Shown: positions 8,777-15,913 of the stretch, piece after piece
How the letters are laid out: the number at the start of each line of letters is the position of its first letter
Position numbering within the stretch: position 1 is the first letter of the stretch
Source of the DNA: JAFMPW01 sp041743085
Lineage (GTDB): Bacteria; Bacteroidota; Bacteroidia; Flavobacteriales; Flavobacteriaceae
DNA length: 64,000 nucleotides
NCBI GenBank assembly: GCA_041743085.1
Contig: JBGTNL010000092.1
Span: forward strand, 56,629 to 120,628
Direction: 5' to 3'
Position numbers and translations under genes: made by a program
Notes under the pieces: model-generated
The model's database searches: none
What the model saw: the letters and a program-made list of their open reading frames with translations, nothing else
Told to the model about the DNA's origin: nothing

Positions 8777-9307
8777 TTATAGGTATCGCTCCCTTAGAAT
8801 ATTCCTGTGGTGTTTTTGATGTCCGCAGCACATAAAACCCAGAGCTGCGACGGTCATCTTACCATTACTGGCAGTGCCATAACGTCTGAGCACTTCATCG
8901 TTAAAGGTAGAGAATAACGCAATGGTGGAGCCTCTGACAATTTTATATTCCTCCGTGATGTCCTTTTTTGTCCTGCCATTTGCCATGGAATTAGGAACAT
9001 ACAAATCCTGATCAAAGCCTGGCAAGGGAGTAGGATCTTTTCTGGCAAACCGCAGTGCCCTGTATTGAAAAATGCGTTCCGCATCAATGATATGGACCAA
9101 TACTTCCAGTACGGTCCATTTATACTCTTCATAGGCAAAAGAAAGTTTTTCCTCCCGAATACTTTCTATAAATTGCGGGAAGTGGTGGTGTTGGCGCATC
9201 ATTAGATCCATCAGTTCCTGTTCGCCCACCGCATCTATATAAGGTTGGGAAAAAGGGAGGTAATCGTCCGGATTGAGGTCTGATGTTCTCACAGTAATAA
9301 ATTTCAC
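8777..9307 (-). CDS. DinB/YfiT-like family protein
   Basis: A 176-residue helical-bundle protein of the DinB superfamily, whose members bind a divalent metal through three His and often act as thiol transferases. Visible are the helix with EYKWTVLEVLVHIIDAERIFQYRALRFARKD, containing the first ligand His, and the C-terminal GHQKHHRNILRERY with the second and third. The segment PLPGFDQDLYVPNS is typical of the subgroup. The specific substrate cannot be told from sequence. It lies downstream of the Lrp gene on the same strand, separated by a hairpin. Confidence 0.85.
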   Translation of the reverse strand: MKFITVRTSDLNPDDYLPFSQPYIDAVGEQELMDLMMRQHHHFPQFIESIREEKLSFAYEEYKWTVLEVLVHIIDAERIFQYRALRFARKDPTPLPGFDQDLYVPNSMANGRTKKDITEEYKIVRGSTIALFSTFNDEVLRRYGTASNGKMTVAALGFMCCGHQKHHRNILRERYL

Positions 9308-9313
9308 AGGAAA

Positions 9314-9342
9314 CCCCGCAGCAAGCTGCGAGGATTTTTTTT
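9314..9342. terminator. Hairpin with T-run between lrp-like and dinB-like genes
   Basis: A 9-bp stem with one mismatch, CCCCGCAGC/GCTGCGAGG (9314-9322, 9325-9333), followed on the plus strand by eight T. Both flanking genes are on the minus strand, so the T-run faces the wrong way for the Lrp gene; on the minus strand only TTT follows. The C-C-C-C-G-C-A-G-C palindrome is also of a type scattered in flavobacterial intergenic DNA, so a repeat is an alternative. Confidence 0.5.
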
Positions 9343-9396
9343 CGATTAAAAATCCCGACGGTACTCTTTGCTCAGGATGATTTGATCCCTACATTT

Positions 9397-9876
9397 TCAC
9401 AATTCATTGAAAATGGTATGCATAAGGCGTTTTTTATCATTAATGCTTTCTTCCAGTGAGATCATGGTTTCCGTTCGGCTAATACCGTCAATATCATCGA
9501 TCTTAAAAATAATATTCTTGGCGTGGTTGGTATCTTTGGCCCTGATCTTGCAAAAAATATTAAACTTTCCGGTAGTGATATGGGCAACAGTAACATTGGG
9601 GATCTGTGTAAGGCGTTCTAAAACAAATTTTGTCTGATGGGTTTTTTCAAGAAAAATCCCCACATAGGCAATAAAAGAATAGCCCAGTTTTACATAATCC
9701 AGGGTTAGGGAAGAACCTCGGATTATGCCGGCTTCCTCCATTTTTTTGACCCTTACGTGAACAGTACCTGCCGAGATCAAAAGCTTCTTGGCAATATCGG
9801 TAAAAGGAGTCCTGGTATTGTCTATTAGCATATCCAGAATCTGATGATCTATTTCATCCAATTTAACTTTCCCCAT
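9397..9876 (-). CDS. Lrp/AsnC-family transcriptional regulator
   Basis: A 159-residue DNA-binding regulator that senses amino acids or related ligands. The N-terminal winged helix starts LDEIDHQILDMLIDNTRTPFTDIAKKL, the usual Lrp entry sequence, with the recognition helix SAGTVHVRVKKMEEAGII. The C-terminal RAM/AsnC ligand domain covers about residues 65-150 (FIAYVGIFLE, VTVAHITTGKFNIFCKI). It follows the M14 peptidase gene on the same strand after 106 bases. The regulated genes cannot be told here. Confidence 0.93.
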   Translation of the reverse strand: MGKVKLDEIDHQILDMLIDNTRTPFTDIAKKLLISAGTVHVRVKKMEEAGIIRGSSLTLDYVKLGYSFIAYVGIFLEKTHQTKFVLERLTQIPNVTVAHITTGKFNIFCKIRAKDTNHAKNIIFKIDDIDGISRTETMISLEESINDKKRLMHTIFNEL

Positions 9877-9982
9877 TATGAAAGAATTTTGAGCAAAAAT
9901 AAAAAATTAAGAAATTAAATGTAAAGAAAATCGTGTTTTTTTGAAAGATACGTAAAAGTTAGGCTATTTTAATATATTAAGC

Positions 9983-11101
9983 TCAAAACAAAAGCTGGTG
10001 AAGCAAGCTGTTTCTTTTTATTTTTTCAATGTCCGACTGGTTTGAGCAATCAAATACGGTATGCCCAAAATGTGAGGTCAGTTCCCCGGTCGCTTCAATT
10101 TGCGGTTCAAAAACTATGCTACCATCCCGCAAGGTTTCCTTATACAATATGCCCGCACTTCTTCCTTTTGGGTATTTTTGATGAAGGGATTGGAGATTGG
10201 TGACCAAAACATCAAAGAACATTTTATTATTTTCAGGAATTAAAAAATAATCTTCGGCACTTTCTTCCTTTATTTTGTCAAAAGCGATGCACCTTATGGC
10301 CTTCAAAAGAGCATAGAAAATATATTCCCTGGTCTTTTCCCGCTCATAATCACCCGGATAGTGCCCGGCTTCAAACAAGACTGTTGGCGTTTTCCGCATC
10401 TGAAATGTGTCACCGACACAATTTGGATTAAATGCATCGTCATACCTCCCTGTTTGTCCCGGAATTTTAGTTTGAAGCATCTTCCATATGGCTACGATAA
10501 GTTGCATGCTCATCTTGCGACTAGCCGATATATTCCGCTCTATATCGCTGGCTGGCGCTAAAAATGATACCGTTGCGGGCCTCTCAGTATTTCCGACATT
10601 ATAAATGGTCCGTTGATCGTGAAGATTAAAACAAAAGTGTGGTTGAAAAGTATCGAAAAGCTTTCGGAGGAATCCACTCTCCGGCTGGCTTAGATTGGAC
10701 GCATCTCTGTTTAGATCCATTTGATTTGCATTGACACGGGTATATGCTGCTGCTCCATCCGGGTTAAGGATAGGAACTATTTTAAGTGTGCATTTAGCGC
10801 TTAGTTCCTCTGCGATTGAATTGTTCCCGACGAAGAAGTTGATCATATCCAGAACAGCTTTGGTAGTAGTAGATTCATTACCGTGCATTTGGGACCATAT
10901 CAAAATTTTTACAGGCCCTTGGCCGAGACAAACCTCATAGATCGGTTTATTCTGAACCGATTTTCCCGGAATGGCAAGATGGTGGTCTTTTAAGTTTTTA
11001 CTTATGAAAGCCTCGAGAGTTTGGTTTGTAATATAACGGCCCCTAATAGCTTCAACTTTGATTGTATTGTATTTTTCTTTTGAAAATTGCACTTCTTCCA
11101 A
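9983..11101 (-). CDS. M14-family zinc carboxypeptidase
   Basis: A 372-residue metallopeptidase of family M14. The metal site is visible as SQMHGNEST (His and Glu ligands) and FCFNLHDQRTIY (third His); substrate-binding residues are in NPDGAAAYTRVNANQMDLNRDA, and the catalytic Glu in VLFEAGHYPGDYERE. There is no signal peptide, so it is likely cytoplasmic and may trim peptides or amidated amino acids rather than act as a secreted digestive enzyme. Flavobacterial proteins of this layout are common. A predicted promoter lies directly upstream. Confidence 0.9.
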   Translation of the reverse strand: MEEVQFSKEKYNTIKVEAIRGRYITNQTLEAFISKNLKDHHLAIPGKSVQNKPIYEVCLGQGPVKILIWSQMHGNESTTTKAVLDMINFFVGNNSIAEELSAKCTLKIVPILNPDGAAAYTRVNANQMDLNRDASNLSQPESGFLRKLFDTFQPHFCFNLHDQRTIYNVGNTERPATVSFLAPASDIERNISASRKMSMQLIVAIWKMLQTKIPGQTGRYDDAFNPNCVGDTFQMRKTPTVLFEAGHYPGDYEREKTREYIFYALLKAIRCIAFDKIKEESAEDYFLIPENNKMFFDVLVTNLQSLHQKYPKGRSAGILYKETLRDGSIVFEPQIEATGELTSHFGHTVFDCSNQSDIEKIKRNSLLHQLLF

Positions 11102-11112
11102 TTAAACCCTGA

Positions 11113-11139
11113 CAAAAGTAGCGCCATTTTAAATTACAA
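11113..11139 (-). promoter_or_regulatory. Predicted flavobacterial promoter of the M14 gene
   Basis: Read on the minus strand, TACTTTTG at 11120-11113 fits the Bacteroidota -7 element TAnnTTTG, and a TTG at 11139-11137 stands 16 bases further upstream as the -33 element. The start codon is 11 bases downstream, implying a very short leader. The TTG lies inside the left arm of the inverted repeat at 11134-11166. Confidence 0.45.
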
Positions 11140-11166
11140 ATGTTATTAAATTAGTTACATTTGTAA
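11134..11166. promoter_or_regulatory. 10-bp inverted repeat, possible operator
   Basis: TTACAAATGT (11134-11143) and ACATTTGTAA (11157-11166) are exact reverse complements 13 bases apart, in the divergent gap between the M14 gene and the XRE regulator. The left arm overlaps the predicted -33 element of the M14 gene and the right arm contains TACATTTG, a -7-like element on the plus strand. It could be an operator for the neighbouring XRE protein; this is inference from position. Confidence 0.45.
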
Positions 11167-11370
11167 ACAATATTCCCCGGGAGGAACAAGGTTTGTATAC
11201 AAGTGTGAACCGTTTAAAGCAATAAATTGAATTTTTCAATCCTAAGATTATATTATATTAATAATCAGTTTTTTAAATATATTTAAGTATACTATAAATT
11301 CAATATTTTTTGATGCTTTATAACAATTGGTTGTGCTAATAATGACCTCATTTGGACATATTAAATTACA

Positions 11371-11730
11371 ATGGTAAACGCAGATGAATTTGTTAAGAGA
11401 TTAGAGCGCATATTACAATTCTATGACCTCTCGGGCTCGGCTTTTGCCGATAAAATTCAGGTGCAACGATCCAGTATTTCGCATTTACTTACGGGGCGGA
11501 ACAAGCCCAGTCTGGAATTCGTGCTCAAAGTGGTGAAGACCTTTCCCGAAGTAAATCTCTACTGGTTGCTGAACGGCAAGGGCAGTTTTCCGCAAAAAAA
11601 AGCGGTCCCCACCGCTCCCACCGATACAATTGGATCGCCGGGAACCGATCTAAAATCCATTCATAAGATCATCATTTTTTATGAGGATGGGAGCTTTAAG
11701 GCCTTTGACAAGAATCTTGATACCATTTGA
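11371..11730 (+). CDS. XRE-family helix-turn-helix regulator
   Basis: A 119-residue protein with a Cro/C1-type domain over about residues 1-70: RLERILQFYDLSGSAFADKIQVQRSSISHLLTGRNKPSLEFVLKVVKTFPEVNLYWLLNG in family order. The rest (residues 72-119) is a linker rich in Pro/Thr and a short beta-rich end (KIIIFYEDGSFKAF). This arrangement is a common stand-alone flavobacterial regulator. A 10-bp palindrome lies about 200 bases upstream and might be its site. Confidence 0.9.
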   Translation: MVNADEFVKRLERILQFYDLSGSAFADKIQVQRSSISHLLTGRNKPSLEFVLKVVKTFPEVNLYWLLNGKGSFPQKKAVPTAPTDTIGSPGTDLKSIHKIIIFYEDGSFKAFDKNLDTI

Positions 11731-11795
11731 TGAAATTTTTAGTTTAGATGGCCCTTTAGCTCGGAAATATTATAACAATTTCCTATTTTTCAACC

Positions 11796-12206
11796 ATGCG
11801 GGACAGATCGGTTTATTTACTTTTTTTCTTTACCCTTATTTCCTCATGTTATCAACCTCAAAGAGATTGTATAAGCTTTAAAGAAGGTACATTTGCCTTC
11901 ACTTCCACTATTGACGGTGAAGAACAAACTACTACCTTCACCCGCACTGGCGACATTGAAATTGATTATTATGCCGGAAAACAAGATAGCTCCTCTGTAC
12001 GATGGATCAATGAATGTGAATATGTCGTAAAAAAAATCCATCCGAAAAACAGGGCGGAAGAACAATCCGTTCACATGAAAATATTGTCCACTACGGATAA
12101 TTCGTATACATTTGAATACAGTATAGTGGGTGACAGTAGAAAATTAAAAGGAACCGCTACCAGGACGTCTCTTTCCACGGATGTTGAGGTAGAAAAAAAT
12201 AACTGA
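11796..12206 (+). CDS. Lipoprotein, often mislabelled DNA topoisomerase IV
   Basis: A 136-residue protein with a lipoprotein signal: a hydrophobic segment at residues 6-17 then ISSC with lipidation Cys at 18. The mature part is a small beta-rich domain (GTFAFTSTIDGEEQTTTFTRTGDIEIDYY..., SVRWINECEYVVKKIHPKNRAE). It has no topoisomerase motif. Homologues carry the name DNA topoisomerase IV in some databases, I believe through transitive error; here the true subunits are encoded at 15914-20478. Function unknown, outer-membrane or periplasmic. TerC starts 2 bases after its stop. Confidence 0.8.
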   Translation: MRDRSVYLLFFFTLISSCYQPQRDCISFKEGTFAFTSTIDGEEQTTTFTRTGDIEIDYYAGKQDSSSVRWINECEYVVKKIHPKNRAEEQSVHMKILSTTDNSYTFEYSIVGDSRKLKGTATRTSLSTDVEVEKNN

Positions 12207-12208
12207 CC

Positions 12209-13027
12209 ATGTTTGATATTTTTGCAAGTCCGGATGCCTGGATAGCACTGTTAACCCTTACTTTCCTGGAAATAGTTCTGGGTATAGACAACATTATATT
12301 TATTTCTATTGCAGCCGCCAAGCTAGAGAAAGCAAAGCGCAAGAAAGCTACCAGTATCGGATTGGTATTAGCCATGGTTATGAGGATCATCCTATTGTTT
12401 GGTATCACCTGGCTTACTTCTATGAAAAAGCCCTTCTTAGTACTGGATGAATCCTGGATCAGCGGAGGCCTAAGCTGGCAGGCCCTTATATTATTTGGGG
12501 GAGGACTCTTTCTTTTGTACAAAAGCACCCGGGAAATCCATGAAAAGATCGAACACAAGGGACATGACGAAAACGAAGTGAAAAGAGGCAGTTCTAATTC
12601 TTTGACAAATGCCATTGTTCAGATAACGCTGATCAACATTGTTTTTTCTTTTGATTCCATACTGACGGCGATAGGCATGACCAATGGAATTTCTCCTGAT
12701 CCGAATGACGCCCTTGTTCTCATGATCATTGCGGTGGTGATCTCTGTGGTAATTATGATGCTTTTTGCCAATCCTGTGGGGGATTTTGTAAACAGACATC
12801 CCTCAATACAAGTGTTGGGGCTCTCCTTTCTTATTTTGATCGGGTTTATACTCATAGCCGAGGCTGCACATATTTCTCATCTGATCGTCTTTGAAAATGA
12901 AGTAGGCACCATACCCAAAGGGTATTTGTACTTTGCCATTGCTTTCTCCTTACTGGTAGAATTCTTTGACATGCGCATGAAGAAAAATACGAGATCTGAG
13001 ATCAAGGAGGTCATAGAAGAAGAATGA
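12209..13027 (+). CDS. TerC-family integral membrane protein
   Basis: A 272-residue membrane protein with the TerC signature: LEIVLGIDNIIFISI near residue 20 and the repeat copy LINIVFSFDSILTAIGM near residue 145, the two acidic motifs of the inverted halves. Seven or so membrane segments are evident. TerC proteins are implicated in metal (notably manganese) export and in tellurite resistance; here no other ter genes are present, so a metal-homeostasis role is more likely. It is coupled to the upstream lipoprotein by a 2-base gap. Confidence 0.9.
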   Translation: MFDIFASPDAWIALLTLTFLEIVLGIDNIIFISIAAAKLEKAKRKKATSIGLVLAMVMRIILLFGITWLTSMKKPFLVLDESWISGGLSWQALILFGGGLFLLYKSTREIHEKIEHKGHDENEVKRGSSNSLTNAIVQITLINIVFSFDSILTAIGMTNGISPDPNDALVLMIIAVVISVVIMMLFANPVGDFVNRHPSIQVLGLSFLILIGFILIAEAAHISHLIVFENEVGTIPKGYLYFAIAFSLLVEFFDMRMKKNTRSEIKEVIEEE

Positions 13028-13142
13028 TGATGATAGGAGAAATCTTTAAGACAATGATCCCATCCCCTGAAGGCTATAACTTCAAAACCACCTATCTGCA
13101 TTCTGGGTATGATGCGAGGTAGCAAGTTTCGCATAGTTGATA

Positions 13143-14105
13143 CTACGCAACCGGCGTCTTCACTTTGCGGATATCCGCAGAATTATGCAATGTTTCTGTA
13201 ATATATTTTGCAATGGCCGTTTCAGAACACATTTTCTCAAAGTAAGCAATGCTTTGATTTGAGAGTTGTGCCAAAAAATCAGGTTGATCCAATATTTTCT
13301 TCGCCAACGCCAAACCTTCCTTCCAGTTTTTTGTTTGAATGATGGGGGCATCCTTTAAAAAATAACATTTTGGAAGTTGCAACGATATTACGGCACACCC
13401 GGCCCTCATCGCTTCATAATGCCGGTAGGTCTGATTAACATAGAAGCCAGGGGGGGATAAAGCTATTTTGCTGTTATACATTATAGCATTGTATTTTTCC
13501 AAACTCAGCCCTCCCATAAATTGCTTGGTGAATTTAATGTAGGATTCCGGATAATAACTGCTATAATCGGGCTTTAACGAGCCAATCAGTCTTAAGATCC
13601 CGTACATCCTTTCCTCGTTTTTTATATTATCCTCTGGCCATAGGTTTTTAAAGAACGATAACTCCCGAATAAGAGACATTCTATTGAGGTTCACATTTCC
13701 GGAAAAGAAGATATTATACTTTCTGTCATTGATTGCTAAAGCATTCTGTTTCCATTTTTTTCCAACATAACCCAGGGGAAAGGGACGAATGTTTCGATAA
13801 TCCTGTTCAGTTAAATAGGTCTTGAAAATTGTATGGAAGTGTCGGGATAAATATTTGGGGGTGGCGTTATTTTCATTTGATAAATAGAAAAGAACTTTTT
13901 TGGGAAAATCTATGCACGCCGATTGGGGTACCACCCCCGATTTGGAGCACGAGAAAATATAAAACCGATATTCATAGAAGCTACCTCCCATAGCTTCGGA
14001 CAATTTTGCCAAAATATCATTAATATAATCCCTTTCCACCAATTCTTCAAGATTAATTGAACTGGAAGGGTCAAAGAAAACGTTGCAAAATCCGAGCGTC
14101 GTCAA
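13143..14105 (-). CDS. Exostosin-like glycosyltransferase
   Basis: A 320-residue protein resembling the exostosin/GT47-type nucleotide-sugar domain: NIFFSGNVNLNRMSLIREL in the middle, then KFTKQFMGGLSLEKYNAIMYNSKIALSPPG, and the nucleotide-sugar site YRHYEAMRAGCAVIS with a conserved Glu, followed by GLALAKKILDQPD. No signal peptide, so it should act on the cytoplasmic face. It stands alone, without other polysaccharide genes, between TerC and a decayed-looking gap, and may be a horizontally acquired solitary gene. Donor and acceptor are unknown. Confidence 0.7.
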   Translation of the reverse strand: MTTLGFCNVFFDPSSSINLEELVERDYINDILAKLSEAMGGSFYEYRFYIFSCSKSGVVPQSACIDFPKKVLFYLSNENNATPKYLSRHFHTIFKTYLTEQDYRNIRPFPLGYVGKKWKQNALAINDRKYNIFFSGNVNLNRMSLIRELSFFKNLWPEDNIKNEERMYGILRLIGSLKPDYSSYYPESYIKFTKQFMGGLSLEKYNAIMYNSKIALSPPGFYVNQTYRHYEAMRAGCAVISLQLPKCYFLKDAPIIQTKNWKEGLALAKKILDQPDFLAQLSNQSIAYFEKMCSETAIAKYITETLHNSADIRKVKTPVA

Positions 14106-14408
14106 GCGTACAAATTTAGTAAATATTTTTTTTCTCGGGGAATTTTCGCTTAGAATTTAGTCAGACAAGCAAGTTATTTAAAATAAAAGTTACTCAAAAT
14201 GCCCCCATGATGGACTTCCCTTTCTTAATATTCGATCAAGTGATCATAAAAACCGATTAAGTAACAAAACAATTATCAGCTCACGTCCCGAGGTTTTTTG
14301 ATGTTGACCACAAGCTGGTTGAAGAACTGCAAAGAAAGCCTTTTGCAATGCGGCCAGTCCAGAGCTGGGGTTTCCTGGGTTTCTGTTTAAGATTGTGACG
14401 TACGAGGT
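14106..14408. other. 303-bp gap without a supported gene
   Basis: I find no open frame of interest and no clear terminator. It holds the promoter of the glycosyltransferase at its left end and the 3' flank of the sterol-desaturase-family gene at its right end. Confidence 0.4.
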
Positions 14409-15368
14409 TTAATTAGGCCTGCTGAAAGCGATGTCGGGATTCAGCTCTCTTTGTTTCGCAAATTGTCGCTGCTGCTGACGCACGGTTAAGGTACTTCCGT
14501 CGTGACTCCATCCCGGGGGGCCAAAAACATACATAAACTTGTGCGATAGTTTTTTTGCTTTCTTTACATCGTGCCAGATATCTTTGAATTCATGCGTAAG
14601 GATGACCATGGGATTATGAGAGTTTGGTGCATGGATAACGCCATACTTCACATTAATGTCATCGTCAAGTTCTTTCCATGTTCCGAAGAGTTTATCAAAT
14701 ATATTTAAGAAACCCCCATGGTTTTTATCCAGATATTCCACATTCTGCGCATGGTGCACCTGATGCATGGTATGCGTATTGAAGATCTTTTCTACGAACC
14801 CCATTTTTGGTACATATACCGAATGTAATTGAAACTGCCATAACGCCTCTATCCCCAGGCATACTATCACCATTTCCGGAGGAAACCCAATGGCCGGCAA
14901 CCACATGTAAAACAATGGTTTGTAGAGTATGGTAAACCAGCCGTTTCTTACGGCTGTTCCCAGATTAAAGTTAACGGAAGAATGGTGTACAATATGTGCC
15001 GCCCATAACAATCTAACCTCATGGTTGGCACGGTGAAACCAATAATAGGTAAAGTCATCCGCTAACTGACAAAGCAACCACATGTACCAGGCATACCCGA
15101 AGGAAGCGTAGCCTAGAATATTAGTTCTGGAACCGTCAATGTTGGCCGGATTAAAAAGGTCATAAACATATTCAAAGAGGACTATTGCAAAAACAACCTT
15201 AAAAAGAGGGCCTATAATTGCAGAACCCACCCCCATAAATCCGCTGGCAAAAAGATCCTTCCAGTGGTATAAATGATCGTCCCCATGGGTCTTACTATAA
15301 GTAAGTTCCAGTAAAATAAATGCTATAAAACAGGGTACTCCGTATACCAGCGGGTTGGTAAAATCCAT
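14409..15368 (-). CDS. Sterol desaturase / fatty acid hydroxylase family protein
   Basis: A 319-residue integral membrane di-iron enzyme of the fatty acid hydroxylase superfamily. The eight-His pattern is visible: YYWFHRANHEVR, then AAHIVHHSSVNFN, and HTMHQVHHAQN. Membrane segments lie at about residues 5-25, 45-70, 90-115 and 160-190. Family members hydroxylate or desaturate sterols, lipids or carotenoids; the substrate here is not determinable. A second family member is encoded at 35501-36373, sharing the fold but not the length. Confidence 0.9.
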   Translation of the reverse strand: MDFTNPLVYGVPCFIAFILLELTYSKTHGDDHLYHWKDLFASGFMGVGSAIIGPLFKVVFAIVLFEYVYDLFNPANIDGSRTNILGYASFGYAWYMWLLCQLADDFTYYWFHRANHEVRLLWAAHIVHHSSVNFNLGTAVRNGWFTILYKPLFYMWLPAIGFPPEMVIVCLGIEALWQFQLHSVYVPKMGFVEKIFNTHTMHQVHHAQNVEYLDKNHGGFLNIFDKLFGTWKELDDDINVKYGVIHAPNSHNPMVILTHEFKDIWHDVKKAKKLSHKFMYVFGPPGWSHDGSTLTVRQQQRQFAKQRELNPDIAFSRPN

Positions 15369-15471
15369 AAAAATCCTCTATCAACTTGCAAATATAGCGA
15401 TATATGTTAAGTCTAACAGGGAAGTTAACATTAGGGGATGCTATTGGGTTAAAAAAAATATAAATACCATC

Positions 15472-15903
15472 CTATTCCTTCCTGCTGCGCAATAATTCAT
15501 TCTGTTCCCTCATCAATTTTTCCATATTAGAGAGGAGTTCTATATTTTTAGGAGTTGCCTCGGTTGGATCCATAGGGTCCTCAGCTCTGGACTTAAGTTT
15601 ATTGATAAATTTAATAACCACAAAAATGGTAAGTGCAATGATCGTAAAATCGATCATCACCTCCAGGAGTTCCCCATATCCGATGGCGACCTCCTCTATC
15701 CCCCCTGAAGGTTTTCTAAGTACATATTTTTGATTGGCCAGGTTTACATCATCGGTCATTAAGGAAAGCGGTGGCATCACTATCTTCTTTACCAGGGTGT
15801 TTACGACATTGTTGAAGGCGGTCCCTATAATGATACCCACAGCCATGTCTATCACATTGCCTTTGACCGCAAAATTTTTAAATTCCTGTATAAATTTCTT
15901 CAT
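15472..15903 (-). CDS. mscL: Large-conductance mechanosensitive channel
   Basis: Homopentameric inner-membrane channel that opens under hypo-osmotic shock. The 143-residue protein has the MscL N-terminal helix and TM1 (FKNFAVKGNVIDMAVGIIIGTAFNNVV), a periplasmic loop, TM2 (LLEVMIDFTIIALTIFVVIKFIN) and a charged C-terminal bundle. Length and order are canonical. It starts 10 bases after parC and is probably the last gene of the parE-parC-mscL transcript. Confidence 0.95.
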   Translation of the reverse strand: MKKFIQEFKNFAVKGNVIDMAVGIIIGTAFNNVVNTLVKKIVMPPLSLMTDDVNLANQKYVLRKPSGGIEEVAIGYGELLEVMIDFTIIALTIFVVIKFINKLKSRAEDPMDPTEATPKNIELLSNMEKLMREQNELLRSRKE

Positions 15904-15913
15904 CTGCCCTAGA

